From the NCBI GenBank assembly GCA_015061005.1, contig SUXJ01000013.1:1-64000 (forward strand): a DNA stretch of 64,000 bases, written 5' to 3'. The notes beneath the pieces are model-generated. The model was not told the DNA's origin. It did not search any database and saw only the letters and a program-made list of their open reading frames with translations. How positions within the stretch are numbered: position 1 is the first letter of the stretch; the number at the start of each line of letters is the position of its first letter. Source of the stretch: Bacteroidales bacterium (GTDB lineage Bacteria; Bacteroidota; Bacteroidia; Bacteroidales; Muribaculaceae). A program made the translations under genes and the position numbers. Positions 59,752 to 64,000 of the stretch are shown piece after piece.

Positions 59752-61157
59752 CCGTAAGCGAATTTGCTGAAACGATAATTATGAACCTGCCGTATGTCCC
59801 AACGGACCAGCAGGTGCAAGCGATGGGCGCGTTGGCGCGGTTTTGCCGCACTGCCGCGCCCTCTGATTCGCTGTTTATGCTGTGTGGGTATGCCGGCACG
59901 GGTAAGACCTCGCTGGTCAGTGCGTTAGTAAAGTCGCTTCACGATGCCGGGGTAGGTACGGTGCTCCTTGCGCCTACCGGTAGAGCCGCCAAGGTGTTTG
60001 CCTCCTATTCCGGTTTTCCGGCTTATACGATTCACAGGAAAATATATCGTCCGCCCGGTCAGGGTAAGCCGTTTTCAGCCGTGATGGAGAATCAGCATTC
60101 TCACACGATTTTTATCGTAGATGAAGCCTCGATGATCGGCTCGTCGGCCGATGGCGGACCGGACTTGCTGACCGATTTGATACATTACGTTTATACGGGT
60201 CATGCGTGTCGGTTGATACTTTTGGGCGACGTTGCTCAGTTGCCGCCGGTTGGGTGTGAGGATTCTCCGGCGCTGAATCCCGAGGTGATTCGCAGTTTCG
60301 GCTTGAGGTTGACACGGGTTCAGCTGACGGATACCGTGAGACAGGCGAGGTCATCGGGGATATTGTATAATGCTACTCGATTGCGGCGTCAGATGCGTCA
60401 AGAGCCGTTGCCAAAGCCTCGGCTCTCGTTTGATTTCGATGATGTGATTGCCCTTGCCGGCGAGGACTTGCAAGATACGGTGAGCGAGCTGTATGCTCAT
60501 GACGGAATTGATGAAACGATAATAGTTACCCGGGCAAATTGGCGAGCCACGCAGTTTAATCTTGCCATAAGATCAACGATATTGGGGAGGGAGGAAGAAT
60601 TGACTCGCGATGAGTTATTGCTTGTGGCGAAAAATAACTATCATTGGAGCGCGAAGGTTCAAGAACTGGATTTCATAGCTAACGGAGATACCGCTCGGGT
60701 CACTCGTATTTATGGAATGGAGAATAAATATGGATTTCGGTTTGCCGACGTGAGGTTGGAATTCCCATACCGTTCAGTGGAGTTGGATTGCAAGATTGTG
60801 CTTGAGTGCTTGACGTCTAATTCTCCGGCACTTACGGCAGAGGAGCAGCAACGCCTTTTTGACGAGGTTTATAATGATCCGGAATTATTCAGCGAATATA
60901 CTCCGAAGGGCACACGGCTTAAGGCGATGAAAAATAATCCATATTTTCAAGCACTTCAGGTAAAATATGCCTATGCTGTGACATGTCATAAGGCGCAGGG
61001 CGGACAGTGGACCAACGTGATTGCCGACCTCGGGGGAATAGCGGCGGAGTCATTGCAGACGTCGGAGTTTTATCGCTGGCTTTATACGGCAACGACGCGA
61101 GCGACTCAGCGGCTGTTTTACTTGAATCCGTTTGATGGGGAGGCACAACTTTATTGA
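59748..61157 (+). CDS. RecD-like AAA/UvrD-C helicase
   Basis: [14 protein letters not shown] Walker [37 protein letters not shown]; starts at ATG 59748 overlapping the cysS stop. Confidence 0.9.
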   Translation: MTVSEFAETIIMNLPYVPTDQQVQAMGALARFCRTAAPSDSLFMLCGYAGTGKTSLVSALVKSLHDAGVGTVLLAPTGRAAKVFASYSGFPAYTIHRKIYRPPGQGKPFSAVMENQHSHTIFIVDEASMIGSSADGGPDLLTDLIHYVYTGHACRLILLGDVAQLPPVGCEDSPALNPEVIRSFGLRLTRVQLTDTVRQARSSGILYNATRLRRQMRQEPLPKPRLSFDFDDVIALAGEDLQDTVSELYAHDGIDETIIVTRANWRATQFNLAIRSTILGREEELTRDELLLVAKNNYHWSAKVQELDFIANGDTARVTRIYGMENKYGFRFADVRLEFPYRSVELDCKIVLECLTSNSPALTAEEQQRLFDEVYNDPELFSEYTPKGTRLKAMKNNPYFQALQVKYAYAVTCHKAQGGQWTNVIADLGGIAAESLQTSEFYRWLYTATTRATQRLFYLNPFDGEAQLY

Positions 61158-61249
61158 GGCATAAGATTGTGAGGGTGGACGGTAAGTGAAGGGTGTTTTT
61201 AAGCGGAACGCGGATTCGGGGGCGCGTGCTTGGTGGTCCCGTGGCTGAT

Positions 61250-61420
61250 CCGTTTGACGGCTACCGCCGTTTCGCTAACGTTGTGAGTGTCGCAGCTACG
61301 CAGCTCATGGGATGTGGGAAGGGTGCGATGCCATCACGCTGCGCATCGCTAACGCGCTGCTTGCATGAGGCTACGTGGAGATGCGCCGCTATGCGGCTTT
61401 AGGCTGCTACGCAGCGGTTT
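61250..61420. repeat. cluster of short GC-rich palindromes (REP-like)
   Basis: ACGGCtaccGCCGT, GCAGCTACGCAGCT, GCGATG...CATCGC, GCCGCtatGCGGC, GCTGCtacGCAGC within 170 bp. Confidence 0.6.
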
Positions 61421-61459
61421 TTTGGGGTTGGGGATGTTGCCTCTAATACTATAAAAAAG

Positions 61460-61490
61460 AAGTTGCGGACTCGGGGTGAGTCCGCAACTT
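61460..61490. terminator. bidirectional hairpin terminator downstream of fba
   Basis: AAGTTGCGGACTCggggtGAGTCCGCAACTT. Confidence 0.8.
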
Positions 61491-61517
61491 GTGTTATCGG
61501 GTATAATCGAGTGTCGA

Positions 61518-62516
61518 TTATGCTTTGCCGTTAGAGCCGAGCACGTTGATGATTTTGTGCTTGTAGAGTTTTTCCATGTTGTCGCGAGCGGGACCGAGGT
61601 ATTTGCGGGGGTCGAACTCAGCGGGCTTTTCAGCGAATACTTCGCGGATAGCGGCGGTCATGGCGAGACGAGAGTCAGAGTCGATGTTGATTTTGCAAAC
61701 AGCAGACTTTGCAGATTCGCGGAGCCATTCTTCGGGGATACCGATAGCAGCCTTCAGGGCGCCACCATATTTGTTGATTGTTTCAACTTCTTCTTGGGGA
61801 ACTGAAGAAGATCCGTGGAGTACGATGGGGAATCCGGGGAGTTTTTCTTCAACGGCCTTGAGCACGTCGAACGCCAAGGGCGGAGGAACCATGCGGCCGG
61901 TAGCGGGATCGATTGTGCACTGTTCGGGAGTGAACTTGTAAGCGCCGTGGCTGGTGCCGATAGAGATAGCGAGCGAGTCGCAACCGGTACGAGTAGCGAA
62001 GTCGATAACTTCTTCGGGGTCGGTGTAGGTGTGGTGGTCAGAAGAAACTTCGTCTTCCACGCCGGCGAGTACGCCGAGTTCGCCTTCAACGGTTACGTCG
62101 TGTTGGTGAGCGTATTCAACAACTTGCTTAGTGAGGGCAACGTTTTCTTCGTAGGGGAGGTGGCTGCCGTCGATCATCACGCTTGAGAAACCGCTGTCGA
62201 TACAGCTCTTGCAGAGTTCGAAACTGTCACCGTGGTCGAGGTGGAGAACGATTTGGGGATTTTCCCATCCGAGTTCCTTAGCATAAGCAACTGCGCCTTG
62301 AGCCATGTAGCGAAGCAGAGTGGCGTTGGCATAGTTACGAGCGCCCTTAGACACTTGGAGGATTACGGGAGATTTTTCTTCAGAAGCGGCCTTAACGATA
62401 GCTTGGAGCTGCTCCATATTGTTGAAGTTGAAAGCGGGGATAGCGTATCCGCCTTTGATAGCCTTGGCAAACATCTCTTTGGTGTTTACGAGGCCTAATT
62501 CTTTGTAGCTTACCAT
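61518..62516 (-). CDS. fba: class II fructose-bisphosphate aldolase
   Basis: 332 aa; AIPAFNFNNMEQLQAIVKAA, HLDHGDSFELCKSCIDSGFSSVMIDGSHLPYEEN, VLHGSSSVPQEEV. Confidence 0.95.
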   Translation of the reverse strand: MVSYKELGLVNTKEMFAKAIKGGYAIPAFNFNNMEQLQAIVKAASEEKSPVILQVSKGARNYANATLLRYMAQGAVAYAKELGWENPQIVLHLDHGDSFELCKSCIDSGFSSVMIDGSHLPYEENVALTKQVVEYAHQHDVTVEGELGVLAGVEDEVSSDHHTYTDPEEVIDFATRTGCDSLAISIGTSHGAYKFTPEQCTIDPATGRMVPPPLAFDVLKAVEEKLPGFPIVLHGSSSVPQEEVETINKYGGALKAAIGIPEEWLRESAKSAVCKINIDSDSRLAMTAAIREVFAEKPAEFDPRKYLGPARDNMEKLYKHKIINVLGSNGKA

Positions 62517-62604
62517 GTTTGTTGGTTAGGGTTAAAGGATATTGGTTTTAGAAATTTGATGCAAATTTACGTATTTTACAGCAATTATGCAATATGTTAG
62601 GCAG

Positions 62605-62646
62605 ATGAGACTTATAAGTCGTATGAGATTTATAGTTGGGAAGGGT
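62605..62646 (-). repeat. dispersed AT-rich repeat, partial copy C
   Basis: Minus strand ACCCTTCCCaactATAAATCTCATAcGACTTATAAGTCTCAT. Confidence 0.5.
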
Positions 62647-62647
62647 A

Positions 62648-64000
62648 TTAACGGATGCGTGAGCGGATTGCTTGGCGTATGCGGTTGGCGGCGTGAGAGT
62701 TGGTTTTGAGGATGTTGAGTACGGCAGTGAGGTAGCTTCGTTTGTCACCGCAACCGGTTAGGGAGCTGACGTTGCTTTGTCCGACCATGGATTTTTGGTT
62801 GTAAACGCGGAGAATGGCTTCGTAGTCGCCTCGCTTAATGTAGTCGCTGAAGTCGCGGCAGAATTGTTCGTATATGGCTCGAGGGTTGATTTCGTCGACG
62901 AGTCCGTTCATGTGTTCCTCGAGTTTTGTGATAGAGGTGAAGCGACCGTCGATGCGGTGTTCCATGATGTGTTTGACGTTGTGGCGCGTGTGTTGCAGGG
63001 CTTGTTGCCGCATCTCAGCGCGAAACATTCCGATGACCGCATTTTTGGTTTTTTCGAAGGCTCGAACTTCATCGCGTCGGTGAACGGCTGCAACGGCTTT
63101 TACGACGTCTTCAAGCAGCAGTAAGTTTTCGATTTCGGCGACTTCCGGGACCATTATTTTTTTTCGGCGCAGATATTCTACTTCCTGAGGAGAGCGTCGA
63201 TCGCGGTCTACTATTCCGCGGCTGTCGAGGTGGTGGAATGCTTCGAGAGAGTTGAAAACGCGCGTGGATTCAATGACGCGGTCGCAAGAGCCGAGGGCTT
63301 TTACGGTGTAGTCCGGGAATATCAGCGGATATAGCTTGGAGTCGATTGAGTGGGTTTTGTCACCCTCGATGAACAGGACAGGGCGTCGTGCTCCGAGGAT
63401 TGAGAGGTACATGTCCTCGCGAAGTTCGGAGTCAGGGGGTAGGATGTCGTAGTCAAACGAGTCGGAGTCTGCTTGCCAACCGCGAATCCAGATTGTCGTG
63501 GCAGAACTTCGTGTTGCGGCAAAGTCAAGGTCATGAGTGGTATAAACAAAGGTGCAGTCGGGGCGCATTGTCTCGACTTTGTCCCAAACGCGGCGCAGGG
63601 TTGACGGGTGGAGAAACATTTCGGGGCTGTCGATGTAGATGACAGCATTTTCGGGCGCGAGCAATACTCCGCCGAAGTAGTAGAGCACGACTTTTTCGCC
63701 TGCGGAGAGTTTGGTTTGAGAGCGAGAGGACCCATCGGCGGAACTTGCGAATAGCAAAGAGCCTTCGGTTCGTAAGATGTCGTTCCCCGGGAATATTTCG
63801 CGCCATTGGGCGATGACGAGGTCAAGTTTTGTTTCCGGTAGCGGTCCCTTGGCATCGCTCATCTTGTAGGCGAGCAGATTTGTCATTTCTTCCTGAAGGA
63901 GGAGGCCCAGCAGTCGTTCAAATTCAGAAGCTAAAGGCACGGTGGAGGCTCCAAGCGGTGATTTGGTGAGGGCGCGAGAGTATGCGGCATCAACGCTGCC
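62648..64000 (-). CDS. AAA ATPase with DUF4435-like C-terminal region; 5' end beyond window
   Basis: KLSAGEKVVLYYFGGVLLAPENAVIYIDSPEMFLHPSTLRRVWD (ABC-type ATPase C-lobe), VLFIEGDKTHSIDSKLYPLIFP (TOPRIM/DUF4435-like); frame stays open from GTG 63940 to the window edge (GSVDAAYSRALTKSPLGAST). Confidence 0.8.
   Translation of the reverse strand, partial: GSVDAAYSRALTKSPLGASTVPLASEFERLLGLLLQEEMTNLLAYKMSDAKGPLPETKLDLVIAQWREIFPGNDILRTEGSLLFASSADGSSRSQTKLSAGEKVVLYYFGGVLLAPENAVIYIDSPEMFLHPSTLRRVWDKVETMRPDCTFVYTTHDLDFAATRSSATTIWIRGWQADSDSFDYDILPPDSELREDMYLSILGARRPVLFIEGDKTHSIDSKLYPLIFPDYTVKALGSCDRVIESTRVFNSLEAFHHLDSRGIVDRDRRSPQEVEYLRRKKIMVPEVAEIENLLLLEDVVKAVAAVHRRDEVRAFEKTKNAVIGMFRAEMRQQALQHTRHNVKHIMEHRIDGRFTSITKLEEHMNGLVDEINPRAIYEQFCRDFSDYIKRGDYEAILRVYNQKSMVGQSNVSSLTGCGDKRSYLTAVLNILKTNSHAANRIRQAIRSRIR

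Noticed and set aside
60112-60354. 80-aa minus-strand ORF in the RecD-like gene
   Set aside because: Antisense shadow ORF without domain signal.
61193-61402. 69-aa plus-strand ORF
   Set aside because: Lies over the palindrome cluster; Cys/Arg/Ala-rich translation driven by repeated words, no RBS or homology signal.

Overview
The window is a Bacteroidales (Muribaculaceae-like) chromosomal segment. This is inferred from TAnnTTTG/TTTG-type promoters, T9SS-like C-termini, DUF4494, NigD-like and DUF3467 proteins, and overall gene content. About 50 coding genes are called, most of them housekeeping: rsh, eno, pyrF, ruvA, ilvE, pdxJ, nadK, cysS, fba, manC, exbB/exbD/tonB-like, and a tRNA-Asp. Accessory content of interest: (i) a long irregular rod-shaped RNA candidate at 19226-19480 (6S / Bacteroidales-1-like) directly upstream of a small triple-repeat protein and a GmrSD-like DUF262/DUF1524 gene; (ii) an orphan DpnI-family methyl-directed endonuclease; (iii) a host-glycan locus (M60 peptidase, sialidase, GH20) whose first two genes share a nearly identical 3' sorting cassette; (iv) a dispersed AT-rich repeat family with three copies, a perfect 3x16-bp tandem repeat at the ilvE promoter, a 54-nt near-perfect hairpin, and a cluster of small palindromes at 61.25-61.42 kb; (v) a six-gene minus-strand operon with a receiver-like/PPDK-like protein, followed by an ACG-start flavodoxin-family gene and a truncated flavin reductase. 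All family calls are from reading the translations; no database search was run.
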